From the NCBI GenBank assembly GCA_019918135.1, contig WBZZ01005655.1:1-64000 (forward strand): DNA of 64,000 nucleotides, written 5' to 3'. The notes beneath the pieces are model-generated. The model ran no database searches. It saw nothing but the letters and a program-made list of their open reading frames with translations, and had not been told where the DNA came from. This stretch comes from Paulinella micropora. Its lineage: Eukaryota > Cercozoa > Imbricatea > Euglyphida > Paulinellidae. Below are positions 55,086 to 64,000 of this stretch, one piece after another. A program made the position numbers and the translations under genes. Position 1 is the stretch's first letter. Every line of letters starts with the position of its first letter.

Positions 55086-56762
55086 TTGCTCGGTGTGCTT
55101 GGGCTGACATACAGATATATATACATACGAACTCACGGAAATATACGTGATATAAGCACCTGGCGGTGTATGTTTGGCACCGAACATCTGGTGGAGCAGT
55201 ATCTCGGATTCCTCCTGGCGTCAGTGGCTTCGGTCCTGGTGATACTGGTGGTACACCTAGGATTACGGGCGATCGCGGGAGAAGGGCAACGGCTCCCTCC
55301 ATCCGCGCGGGATAGTGCGGCGGGAACGACCCCGGCAGCTAGCCCGGTGGCGGACCGGCGTCGCGAGGCGGAGCAACAGGACGAACCAGACCCATCTGAG
55401 GCAGCGAACTTCAGGTGCGGTCACATACATACCTCACCAGAGGGGACACCCCACATCACAATAACCACTCCGAGCAGTGGCGCAAACAACCTTGCAAGCA
55501 AGGGCGCACAGGGAAACGAAACCCTGCAGCGCAACCTTGGCGGCCCCAATACACCGCTCACACCCGCTCAACCTTCAGATGGCACAACTCAGGCTAGTGT
55601 TGTGACCACACCGAAATCCCCACGGGGAAAAGCTGAAGTCGAGTCGGAGATGTTGACGACCCCTATGAAGTCATCGGCTGACGAGGGGGAGGCACCGACT
55701 GAAGACAGCAGTACACCTGCATCGCAATACACCGATGAGGACGTCGATCCCGAAGGGCTAAACACCCCTCAGCACTCGGGATTTGGGTGGATCCCAGAAG
55801 AAGACGAGATCCTATATTATGGCGAAGAATTGAGTCTCACGCGGATGGACGCTAGGGAGGAAGCACGCTTGAGATACTGGGAGAAAGTCGGCGATGAGGA
55901 TAAACTCAAGCCCGACGCTTACAATGACAAGCTGAACCCGCCCGAAGAGAAGCGGCCCGATGAGCGGCCACAGCCCACGGATCCGGCGTATCAGCACCAC
56001 CGCTGCCCGCCACCGGAGCCGACGGCACATTGGGGCAGGGACGAAGTATTCCCCGCGTACTTTCATGCCTCCGATAATATATTCGGAGTATACGGACCGA
56101 TCAACCGTCCGATATACGCATATTCGGAACGGGGCCCGGTACCGCCGCGAACGTGGAGGGTCGTAGCACCCGGAGTGCGTAGGCCATATCGCATCGACAC
56201 GGAAACGATGTTGAGAGGTATGGACCTACAACTGAACCAAGACCCAGATCGAGAAAGGGAGGAGTATCAGAAACCGATGCGATACGCGTATGACCCACTG
56301 ACGCGTAGAGTACACCGGATCTACCCACCTTACCCAGATATCACGGATGCGGAGCGCAAGCTGCGGCTACAATGCCCGGCGCTCGCACACACAGCCAACG
56401 AACGAACGTTCCCGCCCACACCGTCTAAGGAGCCGTACCGTATACGATTGGTGGGCAACCAGGTTAATCGGGTCCCAGACCCGCACTTGTTTGAGGCAAA
56501 CCCTCGCAAGATTAACCTGCCGCCACCAAAGCCTCCATTCGACGAACGGGGCTTCTCAGACTACCTTGACAAAGCGAGGTACGAGCCCACCGAACAGGAC
56601 AACGTCCTGAGGGTACATGTGAAGGGTCAAAGAAACGCGGGAGAGGATGGGGCACGAGATGCTCGCGGAGATGGCACCTCACGGAAAGAGCGTACGCGTC
56701 ACCAGAGCGATACGCGCCTCACCAATGTCCAGATCACACATACAATAATGACATCGAATTGA
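55086..56762 (+). CDS. Gypsy 3' extra ORF with one membrane segment
   Basis: 558 residues (an internal ATG at 55167-55169 is a plausible start). One hydrophobic segment near residues 35-60 (YLGFLLASVASVLVILVVHL) is followed by a long Pro/Glu/Thr-rich, hydrophilic body ending in basic sequence. Placement after pol recalls envelope or accessory genes, but no signal, cysteine pattern or fusion features identify it. Not recognised. Confidence 0.45.
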   Translation: MLGVLGLTYRYIYIRTHGNIRDISTWRCMFGTEHLVEQYLGFLLASVASVLVILVVHLGLRAIAGEGQRLPPSARDSAAGTTPAASPVADRRREAEQQDEPDPSEAANFRCGHIHTSPEGTPHITITTPSSGANNLASKGAQGNETLQRNLGGPNTPLTPAQPSDGTTQASVVTTPKSPRGKAEVESEMLTTPMKSSADEGEAPTEDSSTPASQYTDEDVDPEGLNTPQHSGFGWIPEEDEILYYGEELSLTRMDAREEARLRYWEKVGDEDKLKPDAYNDKLNPPEEKRPDERPQPTDPAYQHHRCPPPEPTAHWGRDEVFPAYFHASDNIFGVYGPINRPIYAYSERGPVPPRTWRVVAPGVRRPYRIDTETMLRGMDLQLNQDPDREREEYQKPMRYAYDPLTRRVHRIYPPYPDITDAERKLRLQCPALAHTANERTFPPTPSKEPYRIRLVGNQVNRVPDPHLFEANPRKINLPPPKPPFDERGFSDYLDKARYEPTEQDNVLRVHVKGQRNAGEDGARDARGDGTSRKERTRHQSDTRLTNVQITHTIMTSN

Positions 56763-56922
56763 TATCCTGTGCAACATTACCGCCATGTTTTGGATGGGAT
56801 GTCCCACACACATGGAGTCATCGCGACAACCCGTTACCGGGGATCGCTCGGTACAAGTCGATGGATGAGGACCGATTGAAATTTACCAAAACCTTGTTCG
56901 AGCAAGCCAAATCGCTGAAAGG

Positions 56923-57192
56923 ATGAGTGGGATCGGAGGACTATCAGCAAAAACACTCCCTCCGGTTCTACGGTATGTGGGAGGATCCGAGATGTTGCTT
57001 AAACCATACGAGCTCAGAAAGTTGCAGTGGTCGCAGGAAGATATAAATTCTTACTACAGACTGCTCGAACTTTCGGGTATCCTATTGCCCGAGGAGGTCA
57101 CGGCATACCGAGCCTACTACCTTCGGAGCAAACATGACCAACCCTGGGACCTCAGGGTTGAAGAGAATGCGCGTACTATAGGCAGGTCTTAG
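56923..57192 (+). CDS. Gypsy 3' extra small ORF
   Basis: 89 residues, helical and charged (LKPYELRKLQWSQEDINSYY). No family recognised. Similar in style to the next frame, so both may belong to one broken region. Confidence 0.3.
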   Translation: MSGIGGLSAKTLPPVLRYVGGSEMLLKPYELRKLQWSQEDINSYYRLLELSGILLPEEVTAYRAYYLRSKHDQPWDLRVEENARTIGRS

Positions 57193-57345
57193 GCATACCC
57201 AAGCCTCCCCTCCCTATGTAGGCCGCGAGGCATAAGACGACGAATACCTGAGCGTTTCCGAGGTGCGGCTCGGCAACGGCAGCAGTATTACGTACGGTTC
57301 CAACACGAGCATCGGCTCGCGTGGCTGCTGACGATATATCGGCAG

Positions 57346-57843
57346 TTGACGAGGAGCGACGACCCAAACACATCCCGCATCGCCAACCAGTTACCCGATC
57401 CTGACGAGAACGTTCCGAACACATATCGAGGCCGCGTGAGAGGCTTCGAACAATGGATCGAACGATTCAGGGCACAGGACACACTGGGTTGGGACAGACT
57501 TGTCCAAGCCGATGAGTTCCGATGGCACAAAATAACTCAACTGCTGGATTATATCTACCACTATCGACGTGAGTGGCCGTACTGGATGCAACAGTACGAA
57601 TACCAGCTGGGGCAGATCATTGGTAAATTCGCCCCAGTCATAAGGTGTATCGCGCCACAGCATTCGGAAGTCGGAGAAGACTTGACCTGGTCGGAAGCGA
57701 GGGCTTTGAAAGAAAGCCTGGACCAGGAATTAGACATGCAAGCGGAAGACCAACCCGCAGTGACATGGAGATGGCAACTATCATCACCGTCTACCGAAGA
57801 GGAGTTCATAAAATCCCTCGAGGAAATATACCTCGATGAATAA
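57346..57843 (+). CDS. Gypsy 3' extra ORF, helical
   Basis: 165 residues, rich in Trp, Tyr and charged residues (RVRGFEQWIERFRAQDTLGW, LLDYIYHYRREWPYWMQQYE), ending EEEFIKSLEEIYLDE. Resembles the helical style of Gag-like or accessory proteins. No family recognised. Confidence 0.4.
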   Translation: MTRSDDPNTSRIANQLPDPDENVPNTYRGRVRGFEQWIERFRAQDTLGWDRLVQADEFRWHKITQLLDYIYHYRREWPYWMQQYEYQLGQIIGKFAPVIRCIAPQHSEVGEDLTWSEARALKESLDQELDMQAEDQPAVTWRWQLSSPSTEEEFIKSLEEIYLDE

Positions 57844-58080
57844 GCGTAGACGCGTTTTGAGACCCAACCAATGGGTTGTATATATATTATTAGACACTTC
57901 TACCTTCGCCACAGCGACGTAGATACTTGCCGGGTTGCAATAAGAAAATGTCTGCAGACAACAAAACCGAACAAACAACGCCGAACACGCCAACGGCACC
58001 CTTGACACTAGCATCCCTATGATGGACGAGGATGCACGGGGGTATTGAACAATTGAGATCAATGCCTCCCTGTATTCTCG

Positions 58081-58310
58081 GGATCACAGATCCTTCGGAC
58101 GGATTAGGGCAGAGACATATGCTAGGGACGCGAAACCTTAGAATTGCTCGGACATTTGTTTCACATCAGATGCAAATGGCCCAGTAATGCTTGGATCACA
58201 GATCCTTACGACAAGGAATGGGGGACGCGGAACATTAGAATTGCTCGGAGATTTACTTCAGATCAGATGCAAACCGCCTAGTAATTTTCGGATCACAGAT
58301 CCTTAAGACT
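58081..58310 (+). repeat. Tandem repeat near the gypsy 3' end
   Basis: GGATCACAGATCCTT occurs at 58081, 58193 and 58290, each copy with GACGCGRAAC, TTAGAATTGCTCGGA and ATCAGATGCAAA in the same order: two full units of about 112 and 97 bp and the start of a third. GGATCACAGATCC is itself nearly palindromic. Confidence 0.75.
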
Positions 58311-58390
58311 GCGAAGGGATGGTTTGACAGCGACATGATCAGACCGTTGTACGTCTATGGCAGATCGCCATAGAAGAGGGGGAGGAGATA

Positions 58391-59822
58391 GTTCAAAATT
58401 CAAATTCAAATTTGAACTCGAAAATCTCCAAACTCATATTTGTATTTTGTAAGTACCGGACGTACAACGGTGATGAAGATCAAAAACTTAGCGGTCACTC
58501 AAGCTACTCAATGGGTTGTCTCCACAGGAGTCGATGACCCATGAGGAAACAGACCAGGAAAGTGCGGTCTCATTTGCCGAATTTACCAATCTGCCCCTAT
58601 TTACTACGGTTCCCGTATAAGACGGGGAGGGGGGATTATAGGCGCAGATAGGTAAGTATGCGACATTTTCTTATATCTCTATACACAGTGATGTATAGAA
58701 GAGCTATATCTCTTTAAGATGTAATTATATTCGTTTTTATTTATATACTTTTGAGCCGGTTGAAAACGATAATATAACGATTCATAACCGGTACTACTTT
58801 TTTAAGCAGTATAATATTATCGTCAGGGGTGACACTGGGAAATACATCTCTTTTTCCTTTTTGTTGCTTGGCTCTGACAGTCTCCTACATTTTCCACCAT
58901 ACTGGTTTCCTCTCTTTGTAGAGGAGGAGATTAGGTTATTTTCAGAGTGCTGTGGAATTGGAAGGATAAATACCCCGGCTTACATTAAATAATATCCTTT
59001 GATTATAACAGACAAAACTTTACCAAGTGAAACTTTTAATCATAGTATATAATAGAATCGTGACTTACAATTCGTGGAGATGGGAAGTTGGAAAAATACT
59101 GTATATTGAGAAGGGAAATGGTAAATTTTACTCCTGGAGCAAACTATATGACAAAGGCACACAAATCAATCAATTTGAAATACAACCCGTCCCCCAACCC
59201 GTCCCCCAACCCGAATTTGATTCGCGCCAGAAGACCAACCCCAAAGTTGATTGGTGCCTCACAATATCTCAGACCACACAAAGTAAACCCTGCAAAAAGG
59301 AATGCAGTAAATCACAGGCAGCGTCAAACTTTCTTCTCTCCACTTCCTAGACTTCGTACAACCTCGTTCTTCAATTTTTCACACCAAATCAAAGCAACCC
59401 AACGAACGCAAGACACATATGATTCGGTGAAAAACGATAAAATAAACCTTAGACTAGTTAGAATCTAGCATGTGTCGAAATTCATTTCTCTACGTTTCTG
59501 CATACCACTAGTACCAACGTATTAACGTAACGTTAACTGATCTCTCTCTCGCGCAAAAATATCACGTAACACTCGTTATCTGTATGTTGTAATTCATTCA
59601 CTGGGACTGTTATGCCAAGAACAAAAAAATCTAAGTCCAGTGGGAGGAAACGGCAGTGCACTGTCTTGAGTCGTGATTTCGAAGAAAAGGAAAGAAATTG
59701 GCACTGGAGACGTGACGGCATTTGCTACGTATTTTATTATAGTGTTTCGATTTGGGTGCTATTTTCAAGGCCAAGCTAGGCCCTGCACCGCGGCGAGAGA
59801 AAAGAGGATGTCATAAATAAAT
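58391..59822. other. Non-coding stretch, possible gypsy LTR and LINE flank
   Basis: Begins after a polypurine tract, with TTCAAATTCAAATTTGAA (58396-58415 region), a near palindrome. A second G-rich run is at 58623-58636. The decamer CCCGTCCCCCAA repeats at 59190-59215. Frames at 59027-59468 are low-complexity and unsupported. No LTR partner was found. Confidence 0.45.
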
Positions 59823-60107
59823 ATGGGCAAAGCTGAGACAAGCCATGAAGGGATTGGTAGGCCCTCTTTATTGGACTATGGCTTTTGTTCGCCCCGACTA
59901 ATCAATTATGCATCTAATTACTTTACATGGCCAAGGTACATAATCCCTTATAGTGATCACAATCTAATTACTTTTGATTTTAAACTCCCAGACACATACT
60001 TCCAACCTGCTAATCTGGTAGTGGGTCCAAAATTAAAATTTGAGTGGAAAAGGAAGGTGGACATGAGTCCAGTGGCCCATTATTTCCAGTGGTGCCTGTT
60101 CATTTAA
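59823..60107 (+). pseudogene. LINE endonuclease C-terminal end
   Basis: RPSLLDYGFCSPRLINYASN and YIIPYSDHNLITFDFKLP contain the SDHNLI motif that ends APE-type endonucleases. The catalytic N-terminal part is absent. Sequence continues in another frame at 60044, so a frameshift lies at about 60085-60105. Confidence 0.7.
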
Positions 60108-60484
60108 TCAATGCTTCTGCTGATGACCTTCTTACCTTCTTCTATGACACTTACTGCCCTATGATTGACAAACTGGCTAAGAAAGACAGCAGCAATACAG
60201 TGAGGAAACATCTTGGTTTCATACACGATTCTGAAATCAAACTACTTAAAGTAAAGAAAGACAAACTTTTGCGCATCCTGCTGAACACAGCTTCATTGCA
60301 GGACAGACAAACAATGAAGGATAAATTAAAAATCATAAACAAGGAAATACAAAAAAGAGTAAATTATGCTAAGAATGAGAGACGGAAAAAAGATCTCTTA
60401 CAAGCTGATATGAAACGAAACCATAAGAAAGCTTGGTCCATTCTTAAAAGGTTTCTCAATAAGGAAAGCAGCAGTCCTATGTAA
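60044..60484 (+). pseudogene. LINE linker between endonuclease and reverse transcriptase
   Basis: 146 residues: FYDTYCPMIDKLAKKDSSNT, then a basic helical stretch (KRVNYAKNERRKKDLLQADM) and KKAWSILKRFLNKES, typical of LINE linkers (K..W..I...L.K). Ends at a stop (60482-60484). Similar sequence continues for about 100 bp to the insertion. Confidence 0.65.
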
Positions 60485-60582
60485 CTGGAAGGAGACAATG
60501 GGATGGTGAAAGGGACTGGGGTGGCTGATTTATTTGCAAAACAGTATCAGTCCCAATTAATAGACCATCCAATAATAATATT

Positions 60583-61395
60583 AATATGATGGCCCCTACT
60601 CCACATATCCTTTTTCCTATTATTCAGCAATCGCAAGAGTCAGAACAAGAAGAAGAAGAAGAAGAAGAAGAAGAAGAAGAAGAAGAAGAAGAACAAGAAG
60701 AACAAGAAGAAGGCGAACTACAACAACGACAAGAAAAAGAAAAAGAAAAAGAAGAAAAAGAAGAAAAAGAAGAAAAAGAAGAAAAAGAAGAAAAAGAAGA
60801 AAAAGAAGAAAAAGAAGAAAAAGAAGGAGAAGAAGACAAGCAAGTAGAACTGGAAGTGCCAAGCCAAGGAGAGGAACCAGAATCGATACCAGAAGGAGAA
60901 GGAGAAGGACCAGCAGAAAGACCAGGAGAAGGAGAAGGAGGAGAAGGAGAAGCAAAAAAAGAAGGCAAAGGAGAAGGAGAAAGAGAAGGAGAGGAGAAGC
61001 AGACCTTTGCAAGATTGCCGAATGAGGCCAACTTACCACTATTTTCGCAATCGTCCACGGGGCCATCATGATATGACATGTTGGCATCAGCGAAGAAAAG
61101 AGGATCTGTCCATATGTCTCGACCGTGGTAGCTCTTGAGACGTTCTGATTGTCACTTTTCCTCTTCGCGCTTCACAGCAGCCTCGCATTGTCCAAAGTCG
61201 TTCAAATGTTGTTGTTTTAGAACGCTCACCTCTTGCACGAATTTCTCAAAACTCTCATGCATATTCTTACGTACCTTGACTTCCTGAGCAAGCCAATCCT
61301 TTGCTTGTATAACTGCTTCTTGTATGTTATCACCCTTCCGCGGCGGGATCCACGTACCTTTGTGCATGCTGGGTGGTCTTGCTTTGACCTTACTC
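60583..61395. mobile_element. Insertion within the LINE, with GAA-rich tract and inverted repeat
   Basis: LINE sequence breaks off near 60583 and resumes near 61395. The left 485 bp is bounded by ATGATGGCCCC (60586-60596) and its complement GGGGCCATCAT (about 61060-61070). Between them is a (GAA)n tract of about 400 bp, giving a spurious Glu-rich frame. To the right is a minus-strand 88-codon frame (61152-61418). No target duplication was identified. Confidence 0.55.
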
Positions 61396-61418
61396 AAAGT
61401 AGTTCTAGTAATAATCAT
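61152..61418 (-). CDS. Unrecognised helical frame inside the LINE insertion
   Basis: 88 codons: a basic start, then a regular coiled-coil-like helix (AVIQAKDWLAQEVKVRKNMH, EVSVLKQQHLNDFGQCEAAV) ending KREEEK. Unlike LINE sequence. It could be an exon or processed copy of a host gene. The first 20 bases or so may be LINE sequence. Function unknown. Confidence 0.35.
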   Translation of the reverse strand: MIITRTTLSKVKARPPSMHKGTWIPPRKGDNIQEAVIQAKDWLAQEVKVRKNMHESFEKFVQEVSVLKQQHLNDFGQCEAAVKREEEK

Positions 61419-62307
61419 AATAATTTATTAGATAAAACATCGTTTTCTGATGATGAGATTAAAGAGGCAGAGTCTTCTTTAAAGCCTAATAAAAGTGTTG
61501 GACAGGATGGCATTTCTGGTGAACTGTTTCTTAATTTATTGAACTCTGCACTAAATGTCAAACAGTTTTTCGTACTCTTATTTAATATGCTTACAATTAG
61601 GCACGAAACCTTTGGATTATACAAAAGGAATAACAAAACCTATTTATAAAGGTAAAGGAGATAGGTTAAATGCCTCTCAGTACAGACCGGTTATATTGTT
61701 GTCTGTTATTGATAAGTTTTATGCTACGCTTTTATTGAATAGATTGAAAGCGTGGGTAGATTCATCTAATCTTTTGCCTGTTGAACAGGGTGGTGCTCGT
61801 AAAGGGAGGGGAAGTCAGCACCAAATCTTTCTTCTTCACGAAATTATCACTAATCACAAAGGTCCAACTTTTGTTGCCTTTCTTGATGTCTCTAAAGCGT
61901 TTGATTCTGTGGAGAGAGACATTTTGTGGAGGAAACTAGAAAGTTTGGGTATATTTTCTTTTTTCCTGTCCGCCCTGAAAGATCTTAATGCTAGAGTACA
62001 GAATAGAGTAGATACGGCTGAAGGCATGTCCCCTTGGTTTGATACCAAAAGAGGTGTAAGGCAAGGATGCCCTCTGTCCCCTCTATTATACTGTCTTTAT
62101 GCCTCTGATTTAGCCAATAAACTACGTTCTTCTACTAAAGGAGTTACACTCTTTGCTCAAGACAAGGAACTGTCCTTTTCTCTATCGTTAAGCTGGCTCT
62201 TATATATTGATGACATTGTCTTATTGTCTAACTCTGCCCATGATTTGCAAAAACAAACAGATGTTTGCGCTATGTGGGCTAAGACAATAATGCTGAATTT
62301 ATATTAA
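61396..62307 (+). pseudogene. LINE reverse transcriptase
   Basis: IKEAESSLKPNKSVGQDGIS opens the domain in one frame. The main frame (61555-62307) has GKGDRLNASQYRPVILLSVI, EQGGARKGRGSQHQIFLLHE, FVAFLDVSKAFDSVERDILW, GVRQGCPLSPLLYCLYASDL and the catalytic LLYIDDIVLLSN. These are RVT_1 motifs of APE-type LINEs. A frameshift lies near 61600 and the frame closes at 62305-62307. Confidence 0.85.
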
Positions 62308-62374
62308 TCAGGACAAATCTAACATTGTTATTTTTAATAATAAGAATAATACAGTCACTCATAATTGGACTCTT

Positions 62375-63412
62375 ATGGGACAAAATGTCCTGGAGGCAGA
62401 AGCCTACAAATATTTGGGAGTTATTTGTGATAAAAATTTGTCTTGGAAAATGATGAAGGCTGATAGGATTAAAAAAGCTAAGCAGTGTATCAATATGGTA
62501 CTTGCTATGGGAATAAGAAGGGGGGTTGCACCTAATATAGCTATGCAACTTATTACCTCTTCTGTCTTTCAGTCCATGGATTGGGGGTCTGAATTTTGGC
62601 ACCCAAAAAGAACATGGGAAGAACGCAACAAAATAAATTACTATTTAGCTCTTAAAATCTTGCGTGTACCTAAAGACTTCCCTAATATTGCATGTCAAGG
62701 TGAGTTGGGATTATGGTCAGTAGTTGGAAGAGGGAATATGAAAAGACTTTCTTTTTTAAAGTCCCTGCTTTCGTTCCCTAACCACAGTTTGCTTCATCAA
62801 ATGTTCAGGATCAGTTTACTAAATGCTTTAAGCAAAGCTAACAATAGTTGGGTTGGAAGGGTTATAATGGACCTTAAAATGATCCAACCTGATTCGTCCA
62901 CAAATGATATGCTTTTACTTATTAAGCATAACCCTAAAACCACAATTAAGATGCTCATTCATAACTATGAGCAACAGGAATGGGTCAAACATTTATCCAC
63001 TTCAAAATTATCATTCTATAAATCAGTCAAAAAGAATTTATCCATGGAACTTTATTTAACGAAAGGTAATTATGAGGGTGGGAGAAGATTGATCTCTCTC
63101 GCTAGAGCACGTTGCCTTCGTTTTGGCCTTACTCATAGAGGTTTTGGTACTCCTGTAAATATTCCATGTGGAATTTGCACAACAAACGAACATTCAGAAT
63201 TGTATGTCTTTAATGACTGCGCTTTAACAAAGCCTTTTCTAAGGTCTCTACAAATGAAATATGTTGGCTCGATTTTTTCTCCTGATGGTACTATTTCTAG
63301 TAAGCATTGTATATCTTTATTAGGCACTTGGTCCTTAAACTCTCCTTTTCATACTGATGTTATGAGGGGTTTTCTGAAGGACTTCCATGTAGCTATTAAA
63401 GAGCTTTTATAA
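62375..63412 (+). pseudogene. LINE C-terminal domain
   Basis: 345 codons from AEAYKYLGVICDKNLSWK (the usual LG..ID..L.W block after the palm) to the end. It includes SSVFQSMDWGSEFWHP and a late Cys/His cluster (CGICTTNEHSELYVFNDC). It is shifted relative to the reverse transcriptase frame by a lesion at about 62300-62375. Confidence 0.75.
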
Positions 63413-63639
63413 GCTCTAGAGGTTGTCATAAAGTCATATAGGTCGCATGGTTAGGTATGGAGGTTCTTTTCGGAATTGTGGGTGGGCGCTTGGATTCGAC
63501 TTTGTTAATGGAGGCTTCTTGGATCCTGAGACTTGTGTTTAGTTAGGGGATTTGGACTTTCAGTATGTATAGATTATTTTTAGTTTGAAGTAAGTCATCT
63601 CAGTAGTCCTGCTTCTGGTTTGTCTTTAGGAGTATAGTT

Positions 63640-63755
63640 TCCGTAAAGGGAACTGCTTTCCTATTAAACTATTACTACTACTACTACAAAATAGTTTCCG
63701 TAAAGGGAACTGCTTTACTATTAAACTACTACTACTACTACTACTACTAAACTCA
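63640..63755 (+). repeat. LINE 3' tail: duplicated end and (TAC)n
   Basis: TAGTTTCCGTAAAGGGAACT-GCTTT occurs twice (about 63635 and 63690), each followed by CTATTAAACTA and a TAC microsatellite. Tail repeats of this kind mark the priming end of several LINE clades. Confidence 0.75.
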
Positions 63756-64000
63756 GGGTGCACTCTGTCCCCGCTATTATACTGCCTATATACCTCTGAT
63801 TTATCCAATAATTTACGCTCTTCTACTGAAGGAGTTACAATCTTTGCTCAAGACAAAGGACTCTCATTCTCCTTATCTTTAAGTTGCCTTTTGTTGATGA
63901 CATTGTCTTATTATCTAATTCTGCTTATGATTTGCAAAACAATTAGATATTTGTGCTATGTGGGCTAAAGATAATAATGCGGAATTTAATCAATACAAAT
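63756..64000 (+). mobile_element. Second LINE fragment, same family
   Basis: About 80% identical to 62066-62320, covering the reverse transcriptase stretch from the GCPLSPLLY region through the YIDD region. It begins directly at the tail of the first LINE and runs off the window. Several indels relative to the first copy; non-functional. Confidence 0.8.

Larger units (their letters stand above)
46047..58390 (+). mobile_element. Ty3/gypsy-type LTR element (fossil)
   Basis: Plus-strand order: Gag-type frames, protease, a spacer ORF, reverse transcriptase, RNase H, integrase with GPY/F tail, then several extra frames. Integrase after RNase H identifies gypsy rather than copia. A polypurine tract at 58372-58389 (AGAAGAGGGGGAGGAGAT) is a candidate 3' LTR start. 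No LTR pair could be matched. It has more than ten breaks. Older than Copia-B, Copia-C and the Polinton. Confidence 0.8.
59823..63755 (+). mobile_element. APE-type LINE (non-LTR retrotransposon), 5'-truncated
   Basis: Contains the end of an apurinic-type endonuclease, a linker, reverse transcriptase and a C-terminal domain with a Cys/His cluster, then a (TAC)n-type tail. The 5' two-thirds of the endonuclease is missing, the usual result of incomplete reverse transcription. At least three frame changes, one stop and an insertion (about 60583-61395) show it is dead. Clade not resolved. Confidence 0.85.

Noticed and set aside
54689-55150. 153-codon frame after the gypsy integrase
   Set aside because: No recognisable domain; overlaps the start of the longer 55086 frame and looks like chance opening.
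45051-58800. LTR pair for the gypsy element
   Set aside because: Sequence after the candidate polypurine tract at 58372-58389 has no visible match upstream of 46047.
59027-59468. Two overlapping frames upstream of the LINE
   Set aside because: Low complexity with a repeated CCCGTCCCCCAA unit, no motif, and mutually overlapping frames.
60586-61071. 161-codon Glu-rich plus-strand frame and the Leu/Ser-rich minus-strand frames in the same place
   Set aside because: All are products of the (GAA)n microsatellite; length comes from composition, not from a gene.

Overview
The window is eukaryotic repeat-dense DNA with no recognisable host housekeeping gene. It carries three Ty1/copia-type LTR elements, one Ty3/gypsy-type element, one Polinton/Maverick and one APE-type LINE. 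Codon usage, the half-tRNA primer site of one copia and a candidate gene with roughly 50-nt introns suggest a protist or alga, but the lineage is unresolved. No rRNA, tRNA or CRISPR array was seen.

Layout. 1-5077 is the 3' part of a minus-strand copia (Copia-A). It is cut by a young plus-strand copia (Copia-B, 5078-13222) with 396-bp LTRs, a 5-bp target duplication TTCCC and LTRs about 1% different. 13228-13527 looks like more of Copia-A. A second minus-strand copia (Copia-C) follows, with one LTR at 13528-13833 and its body at about 13834-21537. Its other LTR (21538-21634 and 42536-42744) is split by a 20.9-kb Polinton (21635-42529) with TIRs of about 150 bp and a 6-bp target duplication CGCTAT. 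At 42745-45050 copia gag-type sequence in the Copia-A orientation resumes. The simplest reading is a four-layer nest: Copia-A hit by Copia-B and by Copia-C, and Copia-C's LTR hit by the Polinton. About 46050-58390 is a heavily broken gypsy element with unusual extra reading frames. About 59820-63755 is a LINE carrying an internal insertion, and 63756-64000 is a second partial LINE copy.

The Polinton has the core set: rve integrase, A32-type packaging ATPase, Ulp1/adenain-like protease, penton-type minor capsid protein, double-jelly-roll major capsid protein and protein-primed DNA polymerase B. It also has a fibre locus ending in a Peptidase_S74 chaperone domain, two ExoX-C-like paralogues, small membrane and secreted proteins, a basic core-type protein, and right-arm cargo that includes a candidate spliced gene. 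It looks close to whole, with about five breaks. LTR and TIR differences of 1-3% mean Copia-B, Copia-C and the Polinton are all recent.

The most unusual signal lies between Polinton genes. Four intergenic elements each fold into a perfect four-way junction with no unpaired base between helices, and show compensatory base changes between copies. They abut stop codons, and in two cases also the next start codon. Many other Polinton stop codons sit inside simple palindromes, and at least a dozen start codons are preceded within a few bases by a TATATA-like box. Together these point to a compact expression system belonging to the element itself.
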